Source of the DNA: DATEJJ01 sp039649115 | GTDB taxonomy: Bacteria; Actinomycetota; Actinomycetes; Mycobacteriales; Micromonosporaceae | DNA: 64,000 nt | Direction: 5' to 3' | NCBI GenBank assembly: GCA_039649115.1 | Contig: JBBWZQ010000386.1 | Location: forward strand, 12,407-76,406 | In this document: positions 9,412 to 18,269 of the stretch, one piece after another | How positions within the stretch are numbered: position 1 is the first letter of the stretch | Layout: each line of letters begins with the position of its first letter | Notes under the pieces: model-generated | Seen by the model: the letters and a program-made list of their open reading frames with translations, nothing else | What the model was told of the DNA's origin: nothing | The model's database searches: none | Made by a program: the position numbers and the translations under genes

Positions 9412-10881
9412 TCAGGAGCAGGACAGGGTCGGCGCGGACGCGCTGCCACTGGCGAGGAAGCCGAACTGCGCCGAGGCGCCGGCGGCGAGCGCGCCGTTCC
9501 AGGACAGGTTCCGCACGGTGACGCCGGCGCCGTTGACGGTCAGCGTGCCGTTCCACAGTTGGCTGATGGACTGGCCGCCGGCGAGAGTCCAGGTGACCGT
9601 CCAGTTGCTGATCGCCGACGCACCGGCGGTGACGGTGACCTGACCCTGGAAGCCACCCTGCCACGAACTCGTGGTCTGGTAGCTGGCCGCGCAGGAACCA
9701 CCGGCGGGAGGCGCGCTGCTGGGCGGCGGGCTAGTGCTGGGGGGCGGGCTAGTGCTGGGGGGCGGGCTACTGCTGGAAGGCGGGCTACTGCTGGGGGGCG
9801 CGGTCGACGGGCTGGTGGACGGCCGGGCGGACGGTGTCGTCGTGGGCGTGGGCGACGGGCCGCTGGTGGTCGGCGCGGTCGACGGGTTCTGCGCGCTGCT
9901 GGCCAGGCTGAAGGCGAGGTCCGGCACGAAGGACCCGGGTGTGAAGAGACAACCGTCCGCCTCGCCCGGCGGCTTCACCCAGACATACCCGTCGATGTTC
10001 GCGTCGCCGGTGGCGAGGGTGGGGTACAAGCCGATGCGGCGGTCGCTGTTGTCGTCGCCGCACCAGTCACCGGCCGCGCCGGTGGCGCCGCCGTTGCGGC
10101 TGGTGTCGATGATCTGGTGTTTGCCGGAGACGCCGAGCCCGGCCAGGGCGGAGATGATCGAGCGGCCGTACGCCGCCTCGTTCGCCAGCGGCTGGTAGTT
10201 GGCCACGTCGGTGAAGAAGCCGTCGGCGAACTGCACACCGGCGGCGGCCAGCCGGTTGGCCTGGACCGATGCCGAGTTCCACGCGGAATGGCCGCCGTCG
10301 AGGTACACCTTGGCGTTCGGGTCGGCCGCCTTGATGGTCTGGACCGCGGTGGCGATGGCCTGGTCACGCGCCTGGACCTCGCTCGCGCTCAGGCAGGTCT
10401 GCAGGGCGAGCGCGTCGGTCTCCAGGACGATGATGACCATCCGGGTACCGAGTGCCGGCGCGAACTGGGAGATCCACTGCTGGTACTGGTTGAGGTCGGC
10501 GGCGCCGCCGGCACTCGCGCCGCCGCAGTCCCGGTTGGGGATCTCGTACACGCTCAGCACCGGCACCTGGCTCACCGCGTTCGCGGCGTTGACCAGTGCC
10601 GACACCTCCGAGGTCACGGTGCCGAGGTTGAATGCCGACAGCCAGTGGGCCTGGGACTGGCTGGCGACACGGTCGCGGATGACGGTCGTGCGGGAGTCGT
10701 TCGGGTTGGCGGCGACCCACCTGACCACCTGGGAGGTCGGATCCCGGTAGAGCGTGCCGGACAGGGTGCCGGCGGATGCGGAGCCGGTGGCGAACCAACC
10801 GGCCGCGGCGACGCCGACGGTCACGGCCGCGGCGGCTGCGGCCATCAGGGCCGGTCGACGGCGCGAGGGGCGATCAGACAC
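9412..10881 (-). CDS. Secreted GH6 cellulase with C-terminal CBM2
   Basis: Inverting endoglucanase or cellobiohydrolase cutting beta-1,4-glucan. The protein has 489 residues with a signal peptide (about 11-37). The GH6 domain spans about 38-320: Asp118 in IPNRDCG and the likely proton donor Asp156 in VLETDAL match the two catalytic loop Asp residues, and VYLDGGHSAW is the substrate-binding strand. A Ser/Pro/Thr linker of about 50 residues contains 18-base tandem repeats. A CBM2 follows, from the Cys in GSCAASYQ to the final Cys. The GTG start at 10881 follows GGAAGGA. Loop lengths that would decide endo versus exo action cannot be judged here. Confidence 0.92.
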   Translation of the reverse strand: MSDRPSRRRPALMAAAAAAVTVGVAAAGWFATGSASAGTLSGTLYRDPTSQVVRWVAANPNDSRTTVIRDRVASQSQAHWLSAFNLGTVTSEVSALVNAANAVSQVPVLSVYEIPNRDCGGASAGGAADLNQYQQWISQFAPALGTRMVIIVLETDALALQTCLSASEVQARDQAIATAVQTIKAADPNAKVYLDGGHSAWNSASVQANRLAAAGVQFADGFFTDVANYQPLANEAAYGRSIISALAGLGVSGKHQIIDTSRNGGATGAAGDWCGDDNSDRRIGLYPTLATGDANIDGYVWVKPPGEADGCLFTPGSFVPDLAFSLASSAQNPSTAPTTSGPSPTPTTTPSARPSTSPSTAPPSSSPPSSSSPPPSTSPPPSTSPPPSSAPPAGGSCAASYQTTSSWQGGFQGQVTVTAGASAISNWTVTWTLAGGQSISQLWNGTLTVNGAGVTVRNLSWNGALAAGASAQFGFLASGSASAPTLSCS

Positions 10882-11103
10882 GGTGTTCCTTCCAATGTAC
10901 GAGTGGACGAGTGCCCTCTTGCGTCAGGTGGATGCCGGCTCCGTCGGCATCGTGTCCCGTGCCCGAACACCGCGTCAATCGGCCGGTCGCGACGGTGCGA
11001 GTTTTCCGTGTCCCGGCTGGCCACCTTGCCGGCGTCCGATGAAACTTCACGACTTCGCTGGAGTATGGTGGGCCCAGGCCTGGCAGCGGGAAAGGTGGAT
11101 CGC

Positions 11104-11355
11104 GTGACGGACTGGGCGCCCACCTGCCTGCTCTACCTGCTCAGCGTCGGCAAGGAACACGAACTCGTGCTGCGGGTGTACGACGCCGCGCCGACCGAGG
11201 AGGAGTTGGCTTCCTGGATGCGCGACGGGGTGGTACGGGGTCTTCTCGTCGCCCATGAGGGCGATACCGAGACATTCACGTTCATAGTCAACTTCGGGCA
11301 CGTCGTCGCCGCCCGGGTCGCACCCTACAGCGTCACCCGCACCTCGTCCTTCTAG
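11104..11355 (+). CDS. Hypothetical protein, 83 aa
   Basis: Unrecognised small soluble protein. The GTG start at 11104 is preceded by GGGAAAGGTGGA. There is no signal peptide or membrane segment. The middle (PTEEELASWMRDGVVRG) looks helical and the C-terminal half alternates as beta strands (ETFTFIVNFGHVVAARV), compatible with a small alpha/beta fold. Codon use matches neighbours, which supports a real gene. An 18-bp tandem duplication begins at its stop codon and separates it from the transglutaminase-like gene. Confidence 0.6.
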   Translation: MTDWAPTCLLYLLSVGKEHELVLRVYDAAPTEEELASWMRDGVVRGLLVAHEGDTETFTFIVNFGHVVAARVAPYSVTRTSSF

Positions 11356-11387
11356 TCGCGGGACACCTGCTAGTCGCGGGACACCTG
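11352..11387. repeat. 18-bp tandem direct repeat
   Basis: Two exact adjacent copies of CTAGTCGCGGGACACCTG. The first copy includes the TAG stop of the upstream 83-aa gene. A partial echo (CACGGGACA) follows. It is probably a local slippage duplication; no protein-binding role is evident. Confidence 0.8.
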
Positions 11388-11413
11388 GTCACGGTCACGG
11401 GACAAGGGGAGGG

Positions 11414-12238
11414 ATGACGCCAGTCGGGTCCGCCGGCACGGTCACCTGCCTGCTCACCTTGGACGTGGGCGCGCCGACCCGGCTCGCCGTGCAGGTGGCC
11501 GTCGCCCGCCGCACCGGCCTCGACATCAGCGAGCGGCTGGCGGTCGTCAACAACACGGTGCCCGCGACGGCAGAGGAGATCGCCGGTTCGGACGGGGGCA
11601 GGCAGCACCTCATCACGGCCCAGCCGGGCACCCTCTCGGTCAGCTACGAGGCCACGGTGGTGCGCACCGCCGCCCCGACCGCCGAACCGGTGACCGGGGC
11701 GCAACTGTCGGTGGCGGTCCGGCCCAGCCGCTACTGTCCGTCAGACCGGATGGCCGGCTTCGCCCGCAGCCACTTCGGTGAGATAGCGGACGAGCGGGAC
11801 CGGGTCCGGGCGATCTGCGCCTACCTGTGGCAGCACGTGGCCTACGAAACCACCACGGACGATCCCCGTACCGACGCCGTGGACACGCTGCTGGCCGGGC
11901 GCGGTGTCTGCCGCGACTTCGCCCATCTGGTGACCGCATTGTGCCGCGCTGTCGAGATACCCGCGCGGATGGCCGCGGTCTACGCACCAGGACTGTCCCC
12001 GATGGACTTCCATGCCGTCGTGGAAACGGTCATCGGTGGACGTTGGTGTGTCTGGGACGCGACCAGGCTGGCACCGCGCCCCACTCTGGTGCGCATCAGC
12101 ACCGGACGGGACGCCGCGGACGTGGCGTTTTCCACCGTCATCTCGGGCCGGGCGGAACTGACCGGTCTGGAGATCACCGCGACCGCGCCCGGTGACCTTC
12201 CGCTCGACGACCATCAGCAGACGGTGACTCTCGGTTAG
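11414..12238 (+). CDS. Transglutaminase-like cysteine protease-fold protein
   Basis: Cytoplasmic 274-aa protein of the bacterial transglutaminase-like superfamily. An N-terminal beta-sandwich region (1-110) precedes the papain-like core. The catalytic triad is visible: Cys in GRGVCRDFAHL (about 160), His in MDFHAVVE (about 193) and Asp in WDATRLAPR (about 209). The family includes peptidases, amidases and cross-linking enzymes, and the sequence does not decide between them. The ATG at 11414 is preceded by GGGGAGGG. A short hairpin follows about 60 bases after the stop, so it is probably not co-transcribed with the glycosyltransferase downstream. Confidence 0.82.
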   Translation: MTPVGSAGTVTCLLTLDVGAPTRLAVQVAVARRTGLDISERLAVVNNTVPATAEEIAGSDGGRQHLITAQPGTLSVSYEATVVRTAAPTAEPVTGAQLSVAVRPSRYCPSDRMAGFARSHFGEIADERDRVRAICAYLWQHVAYETTTDDPRTDAVDTLLAGRGVCRDFAHLVTALCRAVEIPARMAAVYAPGLSPMDFHAVVETVIGGRWCVWDATRLAPRPTLVRISTGRDAADVAFSTVISGRAELTGLEITATAPGDLPLDDHQQTVTLG

Positions 12239-12297
12239 CTGGCCGCCGTGTACACTGGCGCCGACGCGCACCTGGTGCGCCAGCGGCTGAGAGCCGG

Positions 12298-12318
12298 ACC
12301 GCCCCGGACCCGGGCGGT
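12298..12318 (+). terminator. Putative terminator after the transglutaminase-like gene
   Basis: Arms ACCGCCC and GGGCGGT flank a seven-base loop and are followed by GTTT. A separate perfect palindrome, GCGCACC-T-GGTGCGC, lies just upstream at 12266-12280. Confidence 0.4.
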
Positions 12319-12450
12319 GTTTCGCTGGTCGGATACCCGATGCATCCGATCCGTATTTCTCTAACGGTACCCGGGCGACTGTCCTCAATGGATCGTAGCT
12401 CTATCCCGGCGCCGGATCGTGTACAGACGACCGCACCCCGGAGGTGGGCA

Positions 12451-13641
12451 TTGGTACCGCGCATGCACACATACGCTCAACGAACCCCGACGGCGCTGCC
12501 ATCGTCCCGGCCGCGCAGCGTCGGTCTGCTCAGCACGTACCCGCCCACGCAGTGCGGCCTGGCCAGCTTCGCGGCCGCGCTGCGTGAGAGCCTGCTCGCG
12601 CGCAGTCCGGGCACCGAGGTCGGCGTCGTGCGGATGGTGGACGGGCAGGACTCGGCGTCGCCGGGCGAGGTGACCCACGAACTGAGCAGTGACAGCCGGG
12701 GCGATGCCGCTGCCGCCGCGGCCCACCTCAACCGGTTCGACGTCGCCGTGGTCCAGCACGAGTACGGCATCTTCGGCGGCCGGGACGGCGACCAGGTGCT
12801 GGAGGTGCTGCGCCGGGTCAGGGTACCGGTGATCGCGGTACTGCACACGGTGCTGTCCGCCCCGACGCTCCACCAGAAGCACGTCCTGGAACAGTTGGTG
12901 GCGGCGGCCGACACGGTGGTGACCCTCAGCACGACCGGACGCCTGCGACTGTGCGCGGGCTACCAGGTCGATGTGCGCAAGGTCGTGGTGATCCCGCACG
13001 GTGCCTGGCCGGGCGGGCATCCGGTCGCGTCCCGCGGGCGGTCGCCCCGCCCCGTCGTGCTGACCTGGGGACTGCTGGGCCCCGGCAAGGGGGTGGAGTG
13101 GGCGGTCGCGGCACTGGCGGGCCTGCGCGTCCTCGACCCGCTCCCGCTGTACGTGGTGGCCGGCCAGACCCACCCCCGGGTACTGGCCCGCGACGGCGAG
13201 CAGTACCGCGAATCGCTGCGCAGCCAGGCTGTCGCGGCGGGCGTGGCGGACATGCTGCGGTTCCAGCCGGGCTACCTCGACCGCGCGACACTGCGCACGC
13301 TCGTCGCCCGTGCCGATGTCGTGCTGCTGCCCTACGACTCGCACGAACAGGTGACCTCCGGCGTGCTCATCGAGGCGGTCGCCTCGCTGACCCCGGTCGT
13401 GTCGACCGCGTTTCCGCACGCCCGCGAGCTGCTCGCCGACGGAGCCGGTACGTTGGTGCCGCACGCCGACCCCGGGGCCATCACCGCCGCGCTGTACCGG
13501 GTGCTGTCCGAGCCGGCCCAGGCCGCCGCGATGATCGCGGGCGCCACCCGGATCGCCCCGACCCTGAAGTGGCCGGCGATCGCCGACCGGTACCTGCGGC
13601 TGGCCGGCTCCCTGCTGTCGCACCGCGCGCGGGTCGCGTGA
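12451..13641 (+). CDS. Glycosyltransferase family 4 (GT-B fold)
   Basis: Transfers a sugar from a nucleotide donor to an unknown acceptor in the cytoplasm. The N-terminal Rossmann half begins VGLLSTYPPTQCGLASF. The C-terminal half has the donor-site signature region (LLPYDSHEQVTSGVLIEAVA), with the usual E-x7-E spacing partly visible. I chose the TTG at 12451 because GGAGG lies six bases upstream; the in-frame ATG at 12463 has no well-spaced ribosome-binding site, and ATGs at 12340 and 12388 would add a non-conserved leader. The next gene starts inside its stop codon (GTGA), so the two proteins are probably made together. Confidence 0.85.
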   Translation: MVPRMHTYAQRTPTALPSSRPRSVGLLSTYPPTQCGLASFAAALRESLLARSPGTEVGVVRMVDGQDSASPGEVTHELSSDSRGDAAAAAAHLNRFDVAVVQHEYGIFGGRDGDQVLEVLRRVRVPVIAVLHTVLSAPTLHQKHVLEQLVAAADTVVTLSTTGRLRLCAGYQVDVRKVVVIPHGAWPGGHPVASRGRSPRPVVLTWGLLGPGKGVEWAVAALAGLRVLDPLPLYVVAGQTHPRVLARDGEQYRESLRSQAVAAGVADMLRFQPGYLDRATLRTLVARADVVLLPYDSHEQVTSGVLIEAVASLTPVVSTAFPHARELLADGAGTLVPHADPGAITAALYRVLSEPAQAAAMIAGATRIAPTLKWPAIADRYLRLAGSLLSHRARVA

Positions 13642-14666
13642 CTCCCGCGGCACCCGCGCCGGTCTTCGACCACCTGGTGCGCCTGTCCGACGGCACCGGA
13701 CTGCTGGAACACGCGCGGGGTGCCACGCCGCGCCGGGGGCACGGCTACTGCCTGGACGACGTCGCCCGCGGACTGGTGGTGCTCGCCCGCGAACCGGACC
13801 TCACGGCCGGACTGCTCAGGTTGCTCGAACGGTATCTGGCCTTCGTGGCGCACGCGCAGGACAGCACCGGCGCGTTCCACAACCGCCTGTCCTACGACCG
13901 GCGCTGGCAGGACACCGCGGGTACCGGGGACTGGTGGGGACGCGCACTGTGGGGCCTGGGTACCGTCGCGGCGCGTACCACGACGCCGTGGCTGCGGGAC
14001 GAGGCGCTGTCCTGTTTCGAGCTGGGTGCCGGGCAACGCTCCGCGTGGCCCCGCGCCATGGCCTTCGCCACGCTCGGCGCGGGAGAGGTGCTCGAGCGGT
14101 ACCCCGACCACCACGGCGCCCGGGCACTCCTGAAAGCCGGCGCCGCCGCGCGGCCGGCCCCGGATCCGCAATGGCCCTGGCCCGAGCCCCGTCTCGGCTA
14201 CGCGAACGCGGTGCTGGCCGAGGCATCGATCGTCGCCGGCCGGCACCAGCACGACGACACGCTGGTCAGTGACGGCCTGTCGTTGCTGGACTGGCTCCTG
14301 CGAGTGCAGACCCGGGACGGGCACCTGTCGCTCGTGCCCGTGGGCGGTTGGCGGCCACCGGAGCCGCGTCCGGCCTTCGACCAGCAACCCATCGAGACCG
14401 CCGCGCTGGCCGACGCCTGCGCGCGGGCGTGGTCGCTCACCGCCGACCCGCGATGGGCGACCGGCCTGCGGCGTGGCGTCGCATGGTTCACCGGTGACAA
14501 TGACGTCGGCGTACCCATGATGGATGCCGGCACCGGCGGTGGCTTCGACGGCCTGGAATCCACCACGGTCAACGTCAACCAGGGTGCGGAGTCAACGCTC
14601 GCGCTGCTGTCCACGCTCCAGCACGGGCGGGGCCTCGACGGCGGCGGCGGTCGCGCGCGGACCTGA
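13638..14666 (+). CDS. Putative (alpha/alpha)6-barrel glycosidase-like protein
   Basis: 342 residues, start overlapping the glycosyltransferase stop by four bases. Repeated helix pairs and motifs such as HGYCLDDVARGL (near 36), WWGRALWGLG (near 100) and NVNQGAESTLALL near the C-terminus resemble six-hairpin glycosidase-like proteins that often accompany glycosyltransferases. No signal peptide is present. The Asp in CLDDVARG and the Glu in NQGAEST are candidate active-site acids, by inference. The coupling with a GT4 enzyme suggests the pair builds or trims one glycan, or one handles the product of the other. Specific activity is unknown. Confidence 0.6.
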   Translation: MTPAAPAPVFDHLVRLSDGTGLLEHARGATPRRGHGYCLDDVARGLVVLAREPDLTAGLLRLLERYLAFVAHAQDSTGAFHNRLSYDRRWQDTAGTGDWWGRALWGLGTVAARTTTPWLRDEALSCFELGAGQRSAWPRAMAFATLGAGEVLERYPDHHGARALLKAGAAARPAPDPQWPWPEPRLGYANAVLAEASIVAGRHQHDDTLVSDGLSLLDWLLRVQTRDGHLSLVPVGGWRPPEPRPAFDQQPIETAALADACARAWSLTADPRWATGLRRGVAWFTGDNDVGVPMMDAGTGGGFDGLESTTVNVNQGAESTLALLSTLQHGRGLDGGGGRART

Positions 14667-14672
14667 CGCTTG

Positions 14673-14801
14673 TCAGCTTCCGGCCGGCGGGATCAGTGAG
14701 GTCGACTTGCCGGCCGTCTTCGCCTTCTTGGCGGCCCGCTTCTCCTTCAGCGTCTTTCCCTGTTTCTTGCTGTCGGCCTTGTGGTTGGACTTGTTGGCCA
14801 T
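14673..14801 (-). CDS. Small lysine-rich conserved protein, 42 aa
   Basis: Very short, highly basic protein starting MANKSNHKADSKKQGKTL, with Lys/Ala-rich helical character and a C-terminal SLIPPAGS. AGGAG lies about ten bases before the ATG, which supports translation. From memory, similar tiny basic proteins are common in actinobacteria and their role is unknown; nucleic-acid binding is a guess from charge. It is convergent with the preceding six-hairpin-like gene, six bases away. Confidence 0.65.
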   Translation of the reverse strand: MANKSNHKADSKKQGKTLKEKRAAKKAKTAGKSTSLIPPAGS

Positions 14802-14941
14802 GGCCAGCCTCTCCTGCGCACGATGCGAATGCTCTCGGCACTGCTGACGGTAGGAGCGTGACGGGCCGCCGTCCCCGGATCTCTGGATCGTACGCCAGTG
14901 CGGCCGGCGGCGGCCCAGCTGACGCGAGGGTGTACGGGATG

Positions 14942-15235
14942 TCATGGGTCGAGCGGCGTCCAGGTGATGTCCAGGTCTTCCTGGCTGGCGAAGCGGAGCA
15001 GGTGCCGGGTGACCACGTCCTGCACGGCGGCGAGCTCCTCGGCGTCCGTCGCGGTGGCTGTCAGCCGCATTGCACCTGACTGGACGGTCAGCACGCACCG
15101 GCCCTCGCCCCGGTGGATGACGCCCGTACCGTCGTCTGCCAGTTCGGTGGTCAGCCGGTGGCCGAGATGGGAGACCAGCTGCTTGATGTACCGGTCGGGT
15201 CGCTCCGTGGTCACGGTCGCTTCGGCGGATGGCAT
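14942..15235 (-). CDS. DUF2218 family protein
   Basis: 97-residue cytoplasmic protein of a small family of unknown function. The typical opening TTERPDRYIKQLVSHLGHR and the closing RHLLRFASQEDLDITW are both present. I start at the ATG at 15235, with AAAGGA about eight bases upstream; the frame is open further only through a tandem repeat. The family is often seen near metal or siderophore genes in other bacteria, but nothing of that kind is close here. Confidence 0.85.
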   Translation of the reverse strand: MPSAEATVTTERPDRYIKQLVSHLGHRLTTELADDGTGVIHRGEGRCVLTVQSGAMRLTATATDAEELAAVQDVVTRHLLRFASQEDLDITWTPLDP

Positions 15236-15255
15236 GTCATGTCCTTTCGGATGGT

Positions 15256-15314
15256 GGCCCGGCGCCGGGGCCAGCCCGGCGGATAGGCCCGGCGCCGGGG
15301 CCAGCCCGGCGGAT
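15256..15314. repeat. 29-bp direct repeat with internal palindrome
   Basis: Two identical copies (15256-15284 and 15286-15314) with a period of 30. Each holds the perfect palindrome CCCGGCGCCGGG. It lies in the leader of the DUF2218 gene, just upstream of its ribosome-binding site, and could form two hairpins there. Confidence 0.8.
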
Positions 15315-15459
15315 CCGGCCACGCCACGCAGCCGGCCACCGTGACGGCTGCCGCAACACCGGCACCGAGCACGGTAAGCGGTCTTCGACCTGGCGACGAT
15401 CCTCGCACGAGCCGCCGGCGACCTGGTTAGCCGCCATCCGCCGGGGGTAATTGCTGATC

Positions 15460-16845
15460 ATGGTGGTGGGTGTGCGGGCGGCGGGCCCGGCCGATCTCGT
15501 GGCCGCGCGGGAGCAGATGGCGCTGTCGCTGGGTTGGCACATCGTGCTGGCCTGCCTGGGCGTCGGCCTGCCGGCCCTGACGGCCTTCGCGGAGTGGCGT
15601 GCCATCCGCACCGGCCAGCCGGTCTACCTGGCGCTGGCGCACCGGTGGGCCAAGGCAATGGGGGTGCTGTTCGCCGTCGGCGCGGTCTCCGGCACCATCC
15701 TGAGCTTCGAGATGGGTCTGCTCTGGCCCGGCCTGATGGGCACCTACGGGCAGGTGATCGGGCTGCCGTTCGCGCTGGAGGGCTTCGCGTTCTTCATCGA
15801 GGCCATCTTCGTGGGCATCTACCTGTACGGCTGGGACCGGCTGCCCCGCCGCGTCCACCTGCTGACCGCGGTACCGATCGTGGTGTCGGGCGTGGCCTCG
15901 GCGTTCTTCGTCGTGTCGGCCAACGCGTGGATGAACCAGCCGCGCGGTTTCCGGCTGGTCGACGGCGGCGTGACCGGCGTGCGGCCGTGGGCGGCGATGT
16001 TCAACCCGGCCACCGCCCCGCAGACCATCCACATGATCCTTGCGGCGTTCATGGTCACGGGCTTCCTGACCGCTTCGGTGTACGCGGTGGGCATGCTGCG
16101 CGGCGGGCGCGACCGGTACCACCGGCTGGGGTTCCTGATCCCGTTCACGGCGGCGGCGGTGCTGACCCCGCTGCAGATCGCGGCGGGCGACTACGCCGCC
16201 CGGTTCCTGGCGCACTACCAGCCGACCAAGCTCGCCGCGATCGAGGGCGTCTTCAACACCGGCTCGCACGTGCCGCTGCACGTGGGCGGCGTCGTGCGCG
16301 ACGGCCAGCTGCGGTACGCCATCGAGATCCCGGACGGGCTGTCCCTGCTGGTCGGCTACCGGCCCAGCACCGTGATCACCGGGCTGGACCGGGTACCGGT
16401 CGCCGACCGGCCGCCGGTGACCCCGGTACACCTGGCCTTCGACCTGATGGTCGGCGTCGGGTTCGGGCTGCTCCTGCTCGGGGCCTGGCTGCTGCTGGCC
16501 TGGTGGCGCCGGCGTGACCTGCCCCGCCCCGCCCTGTTCCTCCGGCTGGCCGTGCTGGCCGGCGCCGGCTCGGTGGCCGCGCTGGAGGCCGGCTGGGTGG
16601 TCACCGAGGTCGGCCGCCAGCCGTGGGTGGTCTACGGGTACCTGCGCACCGCCGACGCGGTGAACCCGGCACCCGGCCTCACCGCCGGGCTCGTCCTGGT
16701 CGCGGCCACCTACGTGGTCCTGACTGTCGCGTCGGTCCATGTGTTGCGCCGGCTGGCGCACGCCGGTCAGGACGCCGCCGGTCCGCTGGCCGCGCCCCAG
16801 GAGGCGGCACCACCGCAGGCGGCACCGCAGGAGACAGTGCCGTGA
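15460..16845 (+). CDS. cydA: Cytochrome bd-type quinol oxidase subunit I
   Basis: Membrane subunit carrying the hemes of the bd oxidase, which oxidises quinol and reduces oxygen. The protein has 461 residues and about nine membrane helices. A heme-ligand His is at about 27 (LGWHIVLACLG), a second is in APQTIHMILAAF, and the conserved GWVVTEVGRQPW is in the C-terminal half. It is shorter than E. coli CydA (about 520), mainly in the quinol loop, which matches the short-Q-loop class. I prefer the ATG at 15460, 12 bases after GGGGG; a TTG at 15451 is the alternative. Its stop overlaps the cydB start. Confidence 0.93.
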   Translation: MVVGVRAAGPADLVAAREQMALSLGWHIVLACLGVGLPALTAFAEWRAIRTGQPVYLALAHRWAKAMGVLFAVGAVSGTILSFEMGLLWPGLMGTYGQVIGLPFALEGFAFFIEAIFVGIYLYGWDRLPRRVHLLTAVPIVVSGVASAFFVVSANAWMNQPRGFRLVDGGVTGVRPWAAMFNPATAPQTIHMILAAFMVTGFLTASVYAVGMLRGGRDRYHRLGFLIPFTAAAVLTPLQIAAGDYAARFLAHYQPTKLAAIEGVFNTGSHVPLHVGGVVRDGQLRYAIEIPDGLSLLVGYRPSTVITGLDRVPVADRPPVTPVHLAFDLMVGVGFGLLLLGAWLLLAWWRRRDLPRPALFLRLAVLAGAGSVAALEAGWVVTEVGRQPWVVYGYLRTADAVNPAPGLTAGLVLVAATYVVLTVASVHVLRRLAHAGQDAAGPLAAPQEAAPPQAAPQETVP

Positions 16846-17858
16846 CCGCCGCGCAGCTCATGCTGGCGGTCCTGTGGATCGGGCTGACCCTCTACGCCCT
16901 GCTCGCCGGGGCGGACTTCGGCGCCGGGTTCTGGGATCTGCTGGCCGGCGGCACCGCCCGGGGCCGTCCCCAGCGGCACCTGATCGAAGAGGTCATCGGC
17001 CCGGTGTGGGAGGCCAACCACGTCTGGCTGATCTTCGTGCTGGTGCTGCTGTGGACCGGGTTCCCGCCGGTGTTCGCGGCGGTCATGTCCACGCTGTACC
17101 TGCCGCTGACCCTGGCCGCGCTGGGCATCATCGCCCGCGGTGCCGCCTTCGCCTTCCGCAAGGCCAGCGACGTCCTGTGGCAGCAGCGGCTGTTCGGCGC
17201 GGCATTCGCGCTCTCCTCGGTCGTGACGCCCTATTTCCTCGGCACCGTCGCCGGGGCGGTCGCGTCCGGCCGGGTGCCGCCGGGGCTCGCCGCCGGCAAC
17301 CTCATCCGCAGCTGGTGCAACCCCACCTCGGTGCTCGGTGGCGTGCTCGCCGTGGGCACCTGCGCCTACCTGGCCGCCATGTACCTGTGCCACGACGCGC
17401 GGCGGCTGGGCCGGCCCGACCTGGCGGCGGCGTACCGGCGCCGCGCGCTGGTCACGGGCCTCGCCGTCGGCGTGCTCGCCCTGGCCGGCATCGCGGTCCT
17501 GCACGCCGACGCCCCGGCGCTGTCCGGCAACCTGGTGCACCGTGCACTGCCCCTCGTGATCGGCTCCGGGCTCGCCGGTGCCGCCTCGCTCGCGCTGCTG
17601 GTGGCCCGGCGGTACCTGCTGGTGCGGGCCACCGCCGCGCTCGCGGTCACCGCGATCCTGTGGGGCTGGGCCGTGGCGCAGTACCCGTACATGCTGCCGC
17701 CCGGCACCCCGTACACCGAGGTGGCGGCCACCCCGGCGGTACTCGCCGCGGTCCTCGTGGTCACCGGCGCCGGCGCCGTGATCCTCCTGCCCTCGCTGGC
17801 CTGGCTGCTGATCCTCTTCCAGCGACAACCCGCACCTGGCCGGCACGACGTGGTGTGA
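16842..17858 (+). CDS. cydB: Cytochrome bd-type quinol oxidase subunit II
   Basis: Second membrane subunit of the bd oxidase, 338 residues with about eight or nine helices. Family motifs GADFGAGFWDLLA (near 22-34) and PVWEANHVWLIFVLVLLW (near 55) are intact. The GTG start at 16842 overlaps the cydA stop as GTGA, indicating translational coupling. The cydDC exporter genes that often accompany cydAB are not present here; the next genes are unrelated small proteins. Confidence 0.94.
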   Translation: MTAAQLMLAVLWIGLTLYALLAGADFGAGFWDLLAGGTARGRPQRHLIEEVIGPVWEANHVWLIFVLVLLWTGFPPVFAAVMSTLYLPLTLAALGIIARGAAFAFRKASDVLWQQRLFGAAFALSSVVTPYFLGTVAGAVASGRVPPGLAAGNLIRSWCNPTSVLGGVLAVGTCAYLAAMYLCHDARRLGRPDLAAAYRRRALVTGLAVGVLALAGIAVLHADAPALSGNLVHRALPLVIGSGLAGAASLALLVARRYLLVRATAALAVTAILWGWAVAQYPYMLPPGTPYTEVAATPAVLAAVLVVTGAGAVILLPSLAWLLILFQRQPAPGRHDVV

Positions 17859-18005
17859 CGGGCGCGATCGTCGCGAGGCACCATCATCGGGTCAGCGCGT
17901 CGAGGGCAGCGCCGATCGCGCGCCCGCTGCCATGCAGGAACAGCGTCACCGCGGTGAACAGTGGGTGCGGCGCCGGAGGAGTGAACCGGCCGGGCACCGG
18001 GAACC

Positions 18006-18269
18006 ATGACAACCATGAGTGAACCGGTTGGTACCAACGGTCTGCTGGACACCCAGACCGCGCTCGATCGCGAGGTCGACGTGCTGGCGCAGCGGTTTCC
18101 GCAGGTGGACCAGGCGGAGCTGGGACGCTGCGTGCGCGACACCTACGCCGAGCTGGAGCGGGACGCCGAGATCCGGTCGCACCTGGTGGCGCTGACCCGC
18201 GCACAGGTCAGCGAGAAGCTGCGCCAGCGTGGCCTGAAGGTCCACGTGCGGGGCGAAGACGCCGGGTAA
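18006..18269 (+). CDS. Three-helix bundle dimerization domain protein (DUF3562-like)
   Basis: 87-residue soluble helical protein. The core pattern (LAQRFPQVDQAELGRCVRDT, then HLVALTRAQVSEKLRQ) matches short actinobacterial proteins annotated as three-helix bundle dimerization domains. Function is unknown. An in-frame ATG at 18015 is a possible alternative start. It stands alone, with about 100 bases on each side. Confidence 0.7.
   Translation: MTTMSEPVGTNGLLDTQTALDREVDVLAQRFPQVDQAELGRCVRDTYAELERDAEIRSHLVALTRAQVSEKLRQRGLKVHVRGEDAG

Noticed and set aside
12281..12360. CTGAGA motif before the glycosyltransferase, suggesting a TPP riboswitch
   Set aside because: The rest of the thi-box (the second conserved arm with its GAACCTGAT-type sequence) is missing, and the downstream gene is unrelated to thiamine.
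17884..18000. Reverse-strand frame ending FLHGSGRAIGAALDALTR after cydB
   Set aside because: Protein-like at its end, but with no start, ribosome-binding site or recognised family; most likely a chance frame.
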